Below are positions 49,197-58,700 of a DNA stretch of 64,000 nt, piece after piece. Made by a program: the position numbers and the translations under genes. The notes under the pieces were generated by a model. That model did no database searches. It saw nothing but the letters and a program-made list of their open reading frames with translations, and was not told the origin of the DNA. Each line of letters opens with the position of its first letter. The stretch's first letter is position 1. Origin of the DNA: Burkholderia sp. (GTDB taxonomy: Bacteria > Pseudomonadota > Gammaproteobacteria > Burkholderiales > Burkholderiaceae); contig NZ_JAHACR010000001.1 of the NCBI RefSeq assembly GCF_018375725.1, positions 1 through 64,000 on the forward strand, written 5' to 3'.

Positions 49197-52130
49197 ATGC
49201 CAGGCCTGGAATTTCGGTATGTGGGGCAGGATCGCTTGCCCGCGCGACTGTCGGAGTTCGACGTCGAGCGTTACTTTGCGCTGAGCGACAGCGACGTGGC
49301 CGCGATCAATGAACGTTTCCGGCGCGATCGCCGCGCAGGCGCCGCCGTCCAACTGGTCTTTCTGCGGGCCAGCGGCCACACGCTGGATCATGTCGGGACC
49401 CTGCCACGGCAACTGCTGCGCTATGTCGGCGAGCGACTCGGCCTGCCGACACCGTCGATCGCGTCGCTGCGCACGCTCTACCAACGCTACAAGACCCAAT
49501 ACGAGCATCAGGTGTGGGCGTGCGAATACCTCGGCCTGACGTCGATGGGCGCTGACCAGTGGTCTGGCCTCGAAGCGTGGATGCGGCAAGATGCTGCCGA
49601 ATCGCTGGCGCTCGACGAACTGGTGCAGCATGCGCACCACTGGCTGTACGAGCGGCGGCTTTTGATTCCCGCCGAGCGAACGTTACGGGACCTGGGGCGA
49701 GCGATCTGGGCGGAGGCAGAACGTGGCCTGCTCGCGACGATCCAGGCGACCGTCAGCAACGCCCAACTGGTGCGCGCCGACGCGGTTTTGTCCACCCAAC
49801 ACGGTACGTCGGGGATGACGGTGCTCGAATGGCTGAAGACGCCGCCGGCAAGACACAGCCCGTCCACCATTACCGAGACCCTGTCGAAGGTTCGCTTCCT
49901 CAAGTCACTCGGCGTCCATACGTGGGTCCTGGATGCGGTGCCGATCGAGAAACAACGCGCCTATGCACAGCGCATTCAGGCCCGGCGTCCCGCCAAGGTT
50001 CGTGAACTCAAGGCGTCGACGCGGACGATCGAGCTGATCTTCTTCCTGCACGTCACGCTGCTGGAGCTGACCGACGCGCTGCTCTACCAAACGGGGCGCC
50101 GCGTCTCCGATCTCGTCCGGCACGCCTACGATCGGACGACAGTCAAACAGGCTCGGTCCGCTGTCGAGTACCGGCAGCAACTGATTGCGATCAAGGCAAT
50201 GGTCAACGATACTCGCCGCTCTGCGGAAGAACGGCTCGCCGAGATCAGCAAGCTGCTCGAGGACCTGTCGGACAAGCCGCCGACGAGTCACGCAGCCAGC
50301 GTCCGCGAAACGCTGACCGATGATCATCATCGCATCCGCAACCTGCTGGTGCCGTTACGCGAACTGGAACTGTCCGGCCGGGAGGCCGAGCCGAGCCTCC
50401 GACAACTCGAACTCCTCGGCACGCTGCACGACCGCGGCGCGACCGAACTGCCCGCCGACTGCGAGGTACCGGTGAGCGCAAGCTGGCGGGATCTCGTCGA
50501 GGGGAAGGACCGCGTACGGGCGATGCGGGCACTGGAGGCATCGGCGATCACGGGGCTACGCAAGGGTTTGCGGCGCGGCTCGGTCTGGATCAGCCATAGC
50601 CTGTCGTTCCGCGCCCGCGATCAAATGCTGATTCCGCCGGCGCAGTGGGAGCGCGAGCGCGATCGGCACCTGTCATCGCTCGGTTTGCCCCACAAGGCTG
50701 AGCCCTTCCTGGCGCGACTGTCGAGCCACCTGAAGGCGGGGCTGGCGGCACTCGAGGAAGCGCGGGAGGCTGGGCGTGTCACGGTCGGGACCGACGGCGC
50801 ATTGCACCTGTCGGCGCTCGAAGCGTTGCCCACCGACGGGATCCCGAGACGCACGCGCGACTTGATGTTCAAGGAAATCGGCACAACGCAGTTAGCCGAT
50901 CTGCTCATCGAGATGGATGTCCACACTGGCTTCAGCGAAACGCTGCTGGCGCGACGCGCGCGCGATGCGAACGAACTGGTCTCGTTATACGTGGCGCTGA
51001 TTGCACACGGAACGGATCTCGACGCGAAGAGCGTCGTGGCGATGGTCCCACAACTCGACTTGGCGCCTATCGCGACGGCGATGCGGGCACTCGAGATGCC
51101 CGGTCGCCTGGCGCGCGCGAACGAGCGCGTGGTCGAGTTCCAGCGCACGCATCCGATTACCGAACTGTGGGGCACGGGGCGGCACGCATCCAGCGATTCC
51201 ATGAGCCTGGATACTTCGCCGCACCTCTTTTATGCCCGCGTCGATCCGCGGCGCCGAACCCACGCGGTCGGCATCTATACGCACGTGCTGGATCAGCATG
51301 GCATTGTCTATAACCAACCGATCGTGCTGAACGAACGGCAGGCGGGCGTGGCCATCGAAGGCGTACTGCGGCATAACGAAAGCCGCGACGATGGCGGTCT
51401 GCTGCGGCTTTCGGTCGATACGCACGGGTACACGAGCGTCGGGATGGCCGTGTCGAAGCTGCTCGGCTTTGACCTGTGTCCGGGCCTGCGCAACCTGGCC
51501 GAGCGCAAGTTGTATTTGCCGCGCGGATTTGCCGTCTCCGAAGGTCTGGCGCCAGCCGTGGCCTACGACGTTTCGCTCAAGGCAATTCGCGACGGCTGGG
51601 ACGAACTGCTGCGGCTCGTCGCCTCGATTCAGTCCGGCCGCGTCAGCGCGGTGGTCGCGCTGCAGCGGTTCGGCAGTGCCGCACAAGGCGACCCGGTGCA
51701 TCGGGCCGGCGATCAACTCGGCAAGTTGCTGCGCACGCTTTTCCTGTGCGATTACTTCAGCAACGTGGCGTTCCGCCGGGAGCTGCATACGCTGCTGAAT
51801 CGCGGTGAGTCGGTCCACCAGCTTCAGCGCGCGATCTACACCGGCAGAGTGGCCCCCGAGCGCGGTCGACGTCGCGATGAAATGGTCGCGATCTCGGGGT
51901 CATTGACGCTGTTGACGAACCTCGTGATCGCCTGGAACACGCAACGCATGCAGGCGACGGTCAACGACTGGCGTCACAAGGGGCGACAGGTCGACGACGA
52001 GTGGTTGCGTCGGATGGGTCCTGCGCATTTTGCGCACGTGAACTTCAGGGGCACATTGAGCTTTCCCGTCGACCGATACGGCGACGTGCTGCTGGAGGCT
52101 GCGCCCTGGCAACGCGGCACGGGATCATGA
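49197..52130 (+). CDS. tnpA: Tn3-family transposase TnpA
   Basis: The 977-residue protein has the DUF4158 N-terminal region (QDRLPARLSEFDVERYFALSDSDVAAI...LPRQLLRYVGERLGLPTPS) and the Tn3-type DDE domain (FYARVDPRRRTHAVGIYTHVLDQHGIVYNQPIVLNERQAGVAIEGVLRHNES...). Full length for the family. ATG follows GACGGGAGGCAGTAG. It catalyses replicative transposition; cointegrates would be resolved by the adjacent tyrosine recombinase instead of a serine resolvase. Confidence 0.95.
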   Translation: MPGLEFRYVGQDRLPARLSEFDVERYFALSDSDVAAINERFRRDRRAGAAVQLVFLRASGHTLDHVGTLPRQLLRYVGERLGLPTPSIASLRTLYQRYKTQYEHQVWACEYLGLTSMGADQWSGLEAWMRQDAAESLALDELVQHAHHWLYERRLLIPAERTLRDLGRAIWAEAERGLLATIQATVSNAQLVRADAVLSTQHGTSGMTVLEWLKTPPARHSPSTITETLSKVRFLKSLGVHTWVLDAVPIEKQRAYAQRIQARRPAKVRELKASTRTIELIFFLHVTLLELTDALLYQTGRRVSDLVRHAYDRTTVKQARSAVEYRQQLIAIKAMVNDTRRSAEERLAEISKLLEDLSDKPPTSHAASVRETLTDDHHRIRNLLVPLRELELSGREAEPSLRQLELLGTLHDRGATELPADCEVPVSASWRDLVEGKDRVRAMRALEASAITGLRKGLRRGSVWISHSLSFRARDQMLIPPAQWERERDRHLSSLGLPHKAEPFLARLSSHLKAGLAALEEAREAGRVTVGTDGALHLSALEALPTDGIPRRTRDLMFKEIGTTQLADLLIEMDVHTGFSETLLARRARDANELVSLYVALIAHGTDLDAKSVVAMVPQLDLAPIATAMRALEMPGRLARANERVVEFQRTHPITELWGTGRHASSDSMSLDTSPHLFYARVDPRRRTHAVGIYTHVLDQHGIVYNQPIVLNERQAGVAIEGVLRHNESRDDGGLLRLSVDTHGYTSVGMAVSKLLGFDLCPGLRNLAERKLYLPRGFAVSEGLAPAVAYDVSLKAIRDGWDELLRLVASIQSGRVSAVVALQRFGSAAQGDPVHRAGDQLGKLLRTLFLCDYFSNVAFRRELHTLLNRGESVHQLQRAIYTGRVAPERGRRRDEMVAISGSLTLLTNLVIAWNTQRMQATVNDWRHKGRQVDDEWLRRMGPAHFAHVNFRGTLSFPVDRYGDVLLEAAPWQRGTGS

Positions 52131-52213
52131 AACGGGCTGGATGGAGACGGACGGCGCATCGGCACCATGGAGGATTGACGTTCGTCCGATGAAGTGGACG
52201 TCGACCAGCGCCA

Positions 52214-53527
52214 TCAGCGCCAATACCTATCTGCGACAGGATCGTGCAGCACCGCCTCAGCCATGCAGTTACACATCTCCGCAGTAAAGTGGATTTCGCC
52301 GAGCAGTTCCTCGATCGCCGCTTCCAGTTCGGCTCCGTGTGCAAACGGCATGGTGATCTCGTATCGCGTGCGCTGCCGGTTGACGCAACGCATCTCATAT
52401 AGGGAATGACAGAAATCTTCGATCCAGCGGCGCGCCTTGGACATGCCTCGCACGAATTTGCTGTTGCGCTCGATGACCAAATGCAGGTTCAGGTGGGTGT
52501 GCGGCGTCGACGATGTCGTTACCTCGTCCGCCAACAACTGAGTTTTTGCGGGTTCGGTGATCGCGGGCTGCGTGGGTGCCGGTGGCGGCATCGTTGTAAG
52601 TGCCGACTCGATGCGATGTTGTGCGAACGGATCGGCCGCATCGATGTAACGCATTGCCGAACGCACATCTTTCCAGCCGACATATTCCATCAGCATTTTC
52701 AGGTCCCAACCGTTCGAGTTGGCCCAGGTCGCAAAGCCCCGCCGCAGTGAATGGCTGCTGTAGCTGTCGGGCGCCGGTAGCCCCGCCGCACGAAACAGGG
52801 TGCGCAGAAGTGGCACGAAGCTGCCGGCATGCAGACCTGCGTCGCTCACGTTCCCCCAGCGGTCGACGCTGCGAAAGACCGGGCCTTCGGTCAGGCTTGA
52901 CGCGGCAATCCACGCCTCATATGCGGCTACCGGACAGAGACGAGAGAGCGCCGGGGCCTTGAATGTCGTGCCGAGTTGCGCGCGATCGCCCTTCGTGCGC
53001 GGCAGGAACAGCGTCATGCCTCGGGCCGGCTCGACGGCGATGTGCTCGATTCGCAGGCGGCTCAACTCGTCAGAGCGAAACCCCCGCCAGAAGCCAAGCA
53101 GCACCAGCGCCCGGTTGCGAAGGTGCGTCAAGCGCATGCGCGTATCACCGTGTTCCTCGGCTTCCCTGATCTGTCCGTCGAGCCAGGCCGCGAGGCGCTC
53201 GAGCTGCGCGAGTTGCAACGGTCGGGCACGCTTCTCGGTCACCGGATGCAGCGCCGCGATGCCCTTGATCACCTTGCGAACATGGGGCGTCTTGGTCGGG
53301 TCCGGAAAACCTTGCGTCTGGTGCCATTGCGCCAGCGCCGCAAGCCGGGCGCGCAGCGTGTTGACCGACAGTGACTGCGCGTGGTCCGCGAGGTACCGCG
53401 CGATCTCGTCGGCACTCGCCGGCAGAAAGCCACCCCATTCGACCTCAAAATGCCGGATCGCGGATTGATAGCTGCGCCGCGTGTTTTCGCGTGTGGCGGC
53501 CTCAATGTAGCGATCGACGGCGGACAT
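52214..53527 (-). CDS. Tyrosine recombinase (cointegrate resolvase candidate) with C-terminal extension
   Basis: The 437-residue protein has a complete catalytic set: Arg151 (FWRGFRSDEL), Lys179 (TKGDR), His259-Arg262 (HSLRRGF), Trp285 (VGWKDV) and Tyr294 (MRYID). After residue 300 there is an unusual extension of about 135 residues with a Thr/Pro linker and a helical domain (IERNSKFVRGMSKARRWIEDFCHSLYEMRCVNRQR). It faces tnpA tail to tail. Inverted repeats in 53556-53644 just upstream of its start may be its recombination site. Confidence 0.88.
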   Translation of the reverse strand: MSAVDRYIEAATRENTRRSYQSAIRHFEVEWGGFLPASADEIARYLADHAQSLSVNTLRARLAALAQWHQTQGFPDPTKTPHVRKVIKGIAALHPVTEKRARPLQLAQLERLAAWLDGQIREAEEHGDTRMRLTHLRNRALVLLGFWRGFRSDELSRLRIEHIAVEPARGMTLFLPRTKGDRAQLGTTFKAPALSRLCPVAAYEAWIAASSLTEGPVFRSVDRWGNVSDAGLHAGSFVPLLRTLFRAAGLPAPDSYSSHSLRRGFATWANSNGWDLKMLMEYVGWKDVRSAMRYIDAADPFAQHRIESALTTMPPPAPTQPAITEPAKTQLLADEVTTSSTPHTHLNLHLVIERNSKFVRGMSKARRWIEDFCHSLYEMRCVNRQRTRYEITMPFAHGAELEAAIEELLGEIHFTAEMCNCMAEAVLHDPVADRYWR

Positions 53528-53555
53528 GGGACGTGATGGCGTGCGTCAAGCGTGG

Positions 53556-53644
53556 GTGCATGCATGATACCGAAAGCGGCAGCGTTCTCGGATCGGGTCA
53601 CCGTCGGCGGTATCCGCATGCATGCGTCATTGTGCCAGTGGCAC
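53556..53644. repeat. Dyad cluster: candidate resolution site
   Basis: GGTGCATGCATGATACC (53556-53572) and GGTATCCGCATGCATGCG (53609-53626) form a 36-base-spaced, imperfect inverted pair, and GTGCC AGT GGCAC (53632-53644) is a further palindrome. All lie between the recombinase start and the C-terminal end of the disrupted MerR-like gene. Tyrosine recombinases use such inverted core pairs. Confidence 0.5.
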
Positions 53645-53848
53645 TACCCATCCGAACAGCTACCGGAGCGCAACCGGTCGAACGACTCGGAGCCCGGTTT
53701 GCCTGAGGTGGCTGGCCCGGATCGAAGCCCGCCGGCGCATGAAATGCTCGCTTCCAGCGCGGTGAGCATCGGACAGGCATCGAGCGGAGCATCCGCGACC
53801 GCACAGGTGTCGATCATCGCATCCAGCGCGTGTGCCATGACTTGCAGC
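53644..53848 (-). pseudogene. MerR-family regulator, 3' part (split by IS66)
   Basis: The minus-strand frame continues from the target duplication (CTTGCAGC, 53841-53848) as VMAHALDAMIDTCAVADAPLDACPMLTALEASISC..., ending at 53644. Joined to the 57374-57082 part (one copy of the duplication removed) the frame is restored exactly and gives a 165-residue protein. The C-x9-C loop (TCAVADAPLDACP) followed by LE is the metal-binding loop type of heavy-metal MerR proteins. Confidence 0.85.
53841..53848. repeat. IS66 target-site duplication, left copy
   Basis: CTTGCAGC, identical to 57074-57081. Confidence 0.9.
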
Positions 53849-53934
53849 GTAAGCGATCGAATAACGACGCCCTTGTGTAGAAATCGCTGCACTCTGATGC
53901 TACGTGTCCACGTGGACAGCTGGCATCAGAGTGT

Positions 53935-54423
53935 ATGAGTGAAAAACAAGACTTGCGTAGCCGACTGGTTGTTGGCCGAAAACGAGATGGCCGTCGAGAA
54001 TACGACGATGCTGCCCGCGACGAGTTGGTGCAACTTTGTCTGCAGCCTGGTGTGTCGATAGCGCGAACGGCAATGGAGCACGATCTAAATCCAAATCTGC
54101 TGCGCAGCTGGGTCGCCCGCCATCAAAAGATACAGGCCCAGATCGAGCACGATCGGGTAGCTCGGTCGCCTGCAATTTCCGACGGCGTCACAATCGATAT
54201 TCCCAATACATCACCAGCATTCGTGCCAATCGCGTCGATTTCCGCATTGCCGCCAGCACTCCCGCCTGATCCACCACCTTTGGAGAAATCGATGGCGCTC
54301 TCCTTGCATGTGCGCCTGTCCAATGGTGTCGAATTCGATCTTGGCGAGGCGGGCGTCGATGAACTGGCCACGGTGATCCAGATGCTGGGGAGGCTGCCTT
54401 GTTCCGGTTCGACGAAGGGCTGA
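53935..54423 (+). CDS. tnpA: IS66 TnpA (helix-turn-helix accessory protein)
   Basis: The 162-residue protein has YDDAARDELVQLCLQPGVSIARTAMEHDLNPNLLRSWVARHQ, the IS66 OrfA helix-turn-helix, and ends LGEAGVDELATVIQMLGRL. Its stop overlaps tnpB by 25 bases, the usual IS66 arrangement. ATG near the left inverted repeat. Confidence 0.92.
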   Translation: MSEKQDLRSRLVVGRKRDGRREYDDAARDELVQLCLQPGVSIARTAMEHDLNPNLLRSWVARHQKIQAQIEHDRVARSPAISDGVTIDIPNTSPAFVPIASISALPPALPPDPPPLEKSMALSLHVRLSNGVEFDLGEAGVDELATVIQMLGRLPCSGSTKG

Positions 54424-54749
54424 AGGTCTACCTGCATCGCGACCCGGTCGACTTCCGAATGGGCATCAACGGACTGTCGATTCTGGTCGAACAGGCGATG
54501 CGTCTGAACCCGATGACCTCGGCGCTGTTCGTGTTCGGCAATCGCCGTCGTGATCGCATCAAGATCCTTGGCTGGGGTGGCAACGGCTTCTGGTTGCTGC
54601 TCAAACGACTCGAAGCCGACCGCTTCATCTGGCCGAACGGAGGAGACACAATCACGCTCAGCGCCGAACAGTTGCACTGGCTGCTCGACGGCATTGACCT
54701 GGCCGTGATCCAGAAGCATCCCCAGCGATATTACGCGCGGATGAGCTGA
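54399..54749 (+). CDS. tnpB: IS66 TnpB
   Basis: The 116-residue protein carries the IS66 OrfB signature (VYLHRDPVDFRMGINGLSILVEQAMRLNPMTSALFVFGNRRRDRIKILGWGGNGFWLLLKRLE). It begins at TTG 54399, preceded by GGGGAGG, and overlaps tnpA. Required for transposition in characterised IS66 elements. Confidence 0.92.
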   Translation: MFRFDEGLKVYLHRDPVDFRMGINGLSILVEQAMRLNPMTSALFVFGNRRRDRIKILGWGGNGFWLLLKRLEADRFIWPNGGDTITLSAEQLHWLLDGIDLAVIQKHPQRYYARMS

Positions 54750-54780
54750 ACACCACGCAGGTGGCATGGTCTAATCGGCC

Positions 54781-56373
54781 ATGCCGAATAGACCCGTCAT
54801 GTTGAGCGCGGAGGAGTACGAAGCGCTGATTGCCGCGAGCGCCGAACGCGATGCGCTGCGTGGTGAGCTTCGACTCGTGACGGCCCAGCGCGATCTGGCC
54901 GAAGAGAAGCTGCGGGCCTACAAGCACGAACTGTTCGGCGCCTCTAGCGAGGCGCGCCATGCCGACCAACTCGGCTTGTTCAACGAAGCTGAAGCATTGG
55001 CCACCACTACCAATGCGCCCGCGCGCGAGGACGCGCCCGGCACGTCTGTCGCCGCCCACACGCGAGGCAAGCGCGGACGCAAACCACTCGATCCGAACTT
55101 GCCGCGCGAGGTCGTGCGGCACGAACTACCCGAGTCTGAACGATTCTGCGCGCACGACGGCTATGCCCTCGTGGAGATCGGCGTCGAGACGAGCGAACAG
55201 CTTGACGTGATCCCCGAGCAGGTCCGCGTCGTTCAGCACCAGCGTGTCAAGTACGCGTGCCCGTGCTGTGATCTCGGCATCAAGGTCACGCCGGCGCCAG
55301 CGCGTATCATCCCGCGCGGGTTGCTCACGGAATCCGCGCTAGCGTGGATCATCACTGGCAAGTACCAGTATGGTATGCCACTGTATCGCCAAACCTCGCT
55401 GCTGCGTCGCTTCGGCGGCGACATCTCGTCGAACACGCTGGCCGCCAGCGTGGTGCGGGTGGGACTGGCCACGCAGCCGGTGATCAACCTGATGCGCGAC
55501 GCGCTGCTCGAATCGGACCTGATCTACGGCGACGAGACAACGTTCCAAGTGCTGAAGGAGCCAGGACGCAGGCCGCAGGCGAAGAGTTACCTGTGGGCGC
55601 AGGTCAACGGCTCGGGGCCGCCAGTACGGATGTTCTCGTACTCGCCGGGGCGCGGCGCCCAGCACGCGCAGAAGCTCTATGCTGGCGTGCACCCTGGCAC
55701 CGTGCTGATGACTGATGGGTACGAGCTCTACAACGGAATCGCCCACGATCACCAGCTCGTGCATCTCGGATGCTGGGCACACGTGCGCCGCGGCTTCATC
55801 AAGGCCGAGGAGTCGGTGCCGAAGGCTGCACGCTCGCCGGATCTGCTGGCCACGCGCTTCGTCGTGCTGATCGGCAAGCTGTTCGCGGCCGAGGCGCGCA
55901 GCGCGAAGTGGAAACCCGAATGTCGGCGGCGACTGCGTGCGCGATACAGCACCCGCGTGCTCGGCATCATCGAGCGCATGCTGGTCGAGCATCTACCGGG
56001 CGTCGTGCCGTCGAGTCTGCTCGGCAAGGCATTGCAGTATCTAAGCGGACAGTGGCCCAAACTGGTTCGCTACGTCGAAAACGGTACCTGGCCGATCTCG
56101 AACAACCTGTGCGAGAACGCGATCCGACCGTTCGTCGTCGGACGCAAGGGCTGGCTGTTCTCCGATACGGTAGCCGGCGCACAGGCCAGCGCCAATCTCT
56201 ACTCACTGGTCGAGACCTGCAAGGCGAATGGCATCGACCCATACCGCTATCTCGTCTGGCTGTTTGCTAATCTGCCGCACGCTTCAACCGCTGACAGCTA
56301 CGCGGCCCTGCTGCCTTGGGCGTCACCATACAATAACCAACCGACTGGCGAGCCACCGAGTACGAGCCCTTAG
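54781..56373 (+). CDS. tnpC: IS66 TnpC transposase (DDE)
   Basis: The 530-residue protein has an N-terminal leucine-zipper-like region ([33 protein letters not shown]), a zinc motif (KYACPCCD), and the DDE catalytic residues in [19 protein letters not shown] and [11 protein letters not shown]. Full length for the family, intact. Its stop overlaps that of the convergent nucleotidyltransferase gene. Confidence 0.95.
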   Translation: MPNRPVMLSAEEYEALIAASAERDALRGELRLVTAQRDLAEEKLRAYKHELFGASSEARHADQLGLFNEAEALATTTNAPAREDAPGTSVAAHTRGKRGRKPLDPNLPREVVRHELPESERFCAHDGYALVEIGVETSEQLDVIPEQVRVVQHQRVKYACPCCDLGIKVTPAPARIIPRGLLTESALAWIITGKYQYGMPLYRQTSLLRRFGGDISSNTLAASVVRVGLATQPVINLMRDALLESDLIYGDETTFQVLKEPGRRPQAKSYLWAQVNGSGPPVRMFSYSPGRGAQHAQKLYAGVHPGTVLMTDGYELYNGIAHDHQLVHLGCWAHVRRGFIKAEESVPKAARSPDLLATRFVVLIGKLFAAEARSAKWKPECRRRLRARYSTRVLGIIERMLVEHLPGVVPSSLLGKALQYLSGQWPKLVRYVENGTWPISNNLCENAIRPFVVGRKGWLFSDTVAGAQASANLYSLVETCKANGIDPYRYLVWLFANLPHASTADSYAALLPWASPYNNQPTGEPPSTSP

Positions 56374-56948
56374 CAGTGAACGATGGTCACGCGAGGCCAG
56401 CGATTGCGATACTGCTTCTCTTGTACCCGCTGCCGATACGTCGCGACACTGACTCGCTCGGGATTCCGACGAACCACCATGGCGAACAAATCATCCAGCC
56501 CATACGGTGCAAGAACCTTGATCGTGTCATCAGGAAGTAGAGTCAACCCGACTGCGGTTGCATACTCTGGCCACGACGCGACGGCGGCCTCCAGCGACTT
56601 CAATGGTGGCACGGCGTAACCAAAAGCCGCCTCGAACCAGGTATGAACGGCGGCTTGATTGGTGACCTCCCATGGCAATTGGGGGTGCATCCTGCTTAGA
56701 TGAGACTGAAACGTTGCGTCGCGCTCTGCAGAAAGATCAGCGCCATCAAAGTACGCAACATCGACGTCACGCAATGCTGACGATGTCTCCAATCCATGCA
56801 AAGAGTCCCAGACGAGGTTCCGTACGGCACCAGCACCAATGCACCAGGAGGGTAGATTCAGGGACCGGACTGCAACCAGTGCAGGCCAAAACCATGAAGA
56901 CTCTCGCGCAAGGGCAACGAGGTGTGCTTCGAAATCAGTTGATGGCAT
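56370..56948 (-). CDS. Nucleotidyltransferase (COG3575-type), IS66 passenger gene
   Basis: The 192-residue protein starts [52 protein letters not shown] and has [24 protein letters not shown], the nucleotidyltransferase-like GAxxxRN...DxD pattern of COG3575 proteins; it ends [12 protein letters not shown] at full length. It lies wholly inside the IS, between tnpC and the right inverted repeat. The frame stays open upstream into the MerR-like 5' part, making a 334-codon chimeric frame (56370-57374), but the credible start is ATG 56948. Confidence 0.8.
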   Translation of the reverse strand: MPSTDFEAHLVALARESSWFWPALVAVRSLNLPSWCIGAGAVRNLVWDSLHGLETSSALRDVDVAYFDGADLSAERDATFQSHLSRMHPQLPWEVTNQAAVHTWFEAAFGYAVPPLKSLEAAVASWPEYATAVGLTLLPDDTIKVLAPYGLDDLFAMVVRRNPERVSVATYRQRVQEKQYRNRWPRVTIVHC

Positions 56949-57073
56949 GGGCGAAGAGTCCGCTGGGTAGAGGCGACGATCTGCCGCTGAGCAAACTCGC
57001 CGCTCACGGCAAGTCGATCTTAACCGAGTGTGACGCAGATGGAGGAGAGAGGCGTCCTTTACCGACCGCTTAC

Positions 57074-57081
57074 CTTGCAGC
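57074..57081. repeat. IS66 target-site duplication, right copy
   Basis: CTTGCAGC, identical to 53841-53848. Confidence 0.9.
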
Positions 57082-57374
57082 GAACGAATTTTCTGTTCCA
57101 GTTGCAGCTTTTTCTCGAACGCATAGCGACGGATATCCTGGCAATGGGAATCAGTCCGGCTCGTGAGTGCGAGCAATTCCCGGATATCCCAGAGCGATAA
57201 CCCGCAGTGCTGGGCATGCTTGATGAAATGCAAGCGGCGCACCGCCTGGTCGTCGTAAAAACGGTAACCGTTCCCGCTTCTCCCGACAGGCGCCAACAGC
57301 CCCTCTTTCTCATAGTAGCGAACCGTGTCGATGCTCACGTGAGCCTGCGCGGCGACTTTGCCGATGGTCAGCAT
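57082..57374 (-). pseudogene. MerR-family regulator, 5' part (split by IS66)
   Basis: The frame from ATG 57374 reads [70 protein letters not shown]..., the winged-helix DNA-binding domain and start of the dimerisation helix of MerR proteins. It runs into the IS66 right end at codon 100. In the present sequence it would yield a MerR domain fused to IS-encoded residues and the passenger gene. It starts 33 bases after the lysR stop, so the two form one unit. Confidence 0.88.
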
Positions 57375-57407
57375 GGTGGTTCTCCCGTCTCAGGGCGGCG
57401 CACACTG

Positions 57408-58577
57408 CTAAGCTGGGGTGTCAGCTTCACGATCAGCCTCCGCGGCCCAGTGAGCATCGATCTTTTCGGTCCGGTCCGTCGGTCGCAGGTGGTCGTCAGT
57501 GCCCCCGCACCCTGCAAGCGTCTCCGCGAAGGAGTGGGACAGCTCACCGTCCGCCCGCCAGCTCGTGAGGCGAGGCCAGGACGGCGGGCCGGCCTCCGGG
57601 CGAGCGTGACTGCCGAGCGGATCTCGCGGCGGGGTTGCTTGTGCCTGCATAGCAGCGACACGTAAAGCGGGATATGCGCCCGCTGGCTGCAACGCGAATT
57701 GCTCAATCAGGTGATCGATGAACGTGCGCACTTTTGCCGGCAGGTAATGCCGACTCGGATAGGCGATGTGCACGTCCACACACGGCAGTTGGTACTCGGG
57801 CAGCAGACTGACAAGTCGTCCGCTCGCGATGTCGCGTTCGATCAGATAGCTCGGCAGGATTGCGATGCCGTGGCCGAGTAGCGCCAGTTGTCGCAGCATC
57901 TCGGCGTTGTTCGCGAACGCCACATTGGTCGGACGCACCCGAACCGCTTCGCCGCCCGGGGCGGTGAAGATGTATGCGTCTCCGCCCTGATCGGCCGGCA
58001 GCGACAGACACTGATGCTCGAGCAGCTGTTCCGGCCGCTGCGGCACACCATGCCGTTCGAGGTAACCGGGTGTCGCACACACGGCGATGCATCCGCTCGT
58101 CAATCGCCGCATCACGACACTGGCACTGCGCACGCGCTCCGCGATCACGATCCCGACGTCGAAGCCTTCTTCGACCATATTGACCTCGCGGTCGACCAGG
58201 GTCACATTGGGCACGACCCTCGGATAGCGCTGTGCGTAGGCATGCAGCGCAGGCGCGAGGTTATTCAGGCCGAACACGACCGGGGCGACGATCCGCAACG
58301 TGCCGACGGGCTCGTGGTTGCGGGCAACGAGGCTGTGCTCCAGCTCGTCGAGATCGTCGAGAATCTGCGTTGCCCGCTCCAGGTACACCTGGCCGGACTC
58401 GGTCAGCGACAGCGAGCGAGTGGTGCGGTTCAGAAGCCGCGCGCCAAGGCTTCGTTCAAGCTCGGCGATATGCCGGGTCACGACGGAATTCCCCATCTCC
58501 AGCGCTATGGCGGCCTTGCAGAAACTGCCAAGCTCCGCGACCTTAATGAAGACGCGCATCGACTGTAAACGATCCAT
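57408..58577 (-). CDS. LysR-family transcriptional regulator with long C-terminal tail
   Basis: Residues 1-60 are a LysR helix-turn-helix (MDRLQSMRVFIKVAELGSFCKAAIALEMGNSVVTRHIAELERSLGARLLNRTTRSLSLTESG); residues about 90-295 form the effector-binding domain (GTLRIVAPVVFGLNNLAPALHAYAQRYPRV ... LPSYLIERDIASGRLV). LysR proteins end near residue 300; here about 85 more residues of low-complexity Arg/Pro/Ala composition follow, probably an out-of-frame extension created by a nearby rearrangement. A MerR-type promoter lies upstream. Confidence 0.85.
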   Translation of the reverse strand: MDRLQSMRVFIKVAELGSFCKAAIALEMGNSVVTRHIAELERSLGARLLNRTTRSLSLTESGQVYLERATQILDDLDELEHSLVARNHEPVGTLRIVAPVVFGLNNLAPALHAYAQRYPRVVPNVTLVDREVNMVEEGFDVGIVIAERVRSASVVMRRLTSGCIAVCATPGYLERHGVPQRPEQLLEHQCLSLPADQGGDAYIFTAPGGEAVRVRPTNVAFANNAEMLRQLALLGHGIAILPSYLIERDIASGRLVSLLPEYQLPCVDVHIAYPSRHYLPAKVRTFIDHLIEQFALQPAGAYPALRVAAMQAQATPPRDPLGSHARPEAGPPSWPRLTSWRADGELSHSFAETLAGCGGTDDHLRPTDRTEKIDAHWAAEADREADTPA

Positions 58578-58700
58578 GGATCACTCCCGCGTCAATCGAC
58601 GTTGGTGGTTGCACTGCGCATGTGAGTGCTGCCGCGCAAGAGGGAGCGCCGTTCATCGCGGCCGGTGCCCCGCTCGCGCTGAATCTCCTCACTCTGCCTT

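Larger units (their letters stand above)
53849..57073 (+). mobile_element. IS66-family insertion sequence with a passenger nucleotidyltransferase gene
   Basis: The 3225-bp element starts GTAAGCGATCG and ends ...CGACCGCTTAC, inverted repeats matching at about 18 of 23 positions. The 8-bp duplication CTTGCAGC flanks both ends (53841-53848 and 57074-57081), the duplication length known for IS66. Contents: tnpA, tnpB, tnpC and, reversed, a nucleotidyltransferase gene between tnpC and the right end. It interrupts a MerR-like gene. Confidence 0.93.

Noticed and set aside
53849..57073. Placing the IS66 right end at the tnpC stop (56373)
   Set aside because: No inverted repeat is there; the matching end and target duplication are at 57073-57081, so the nucleotidyltransferase gene is inside the element.
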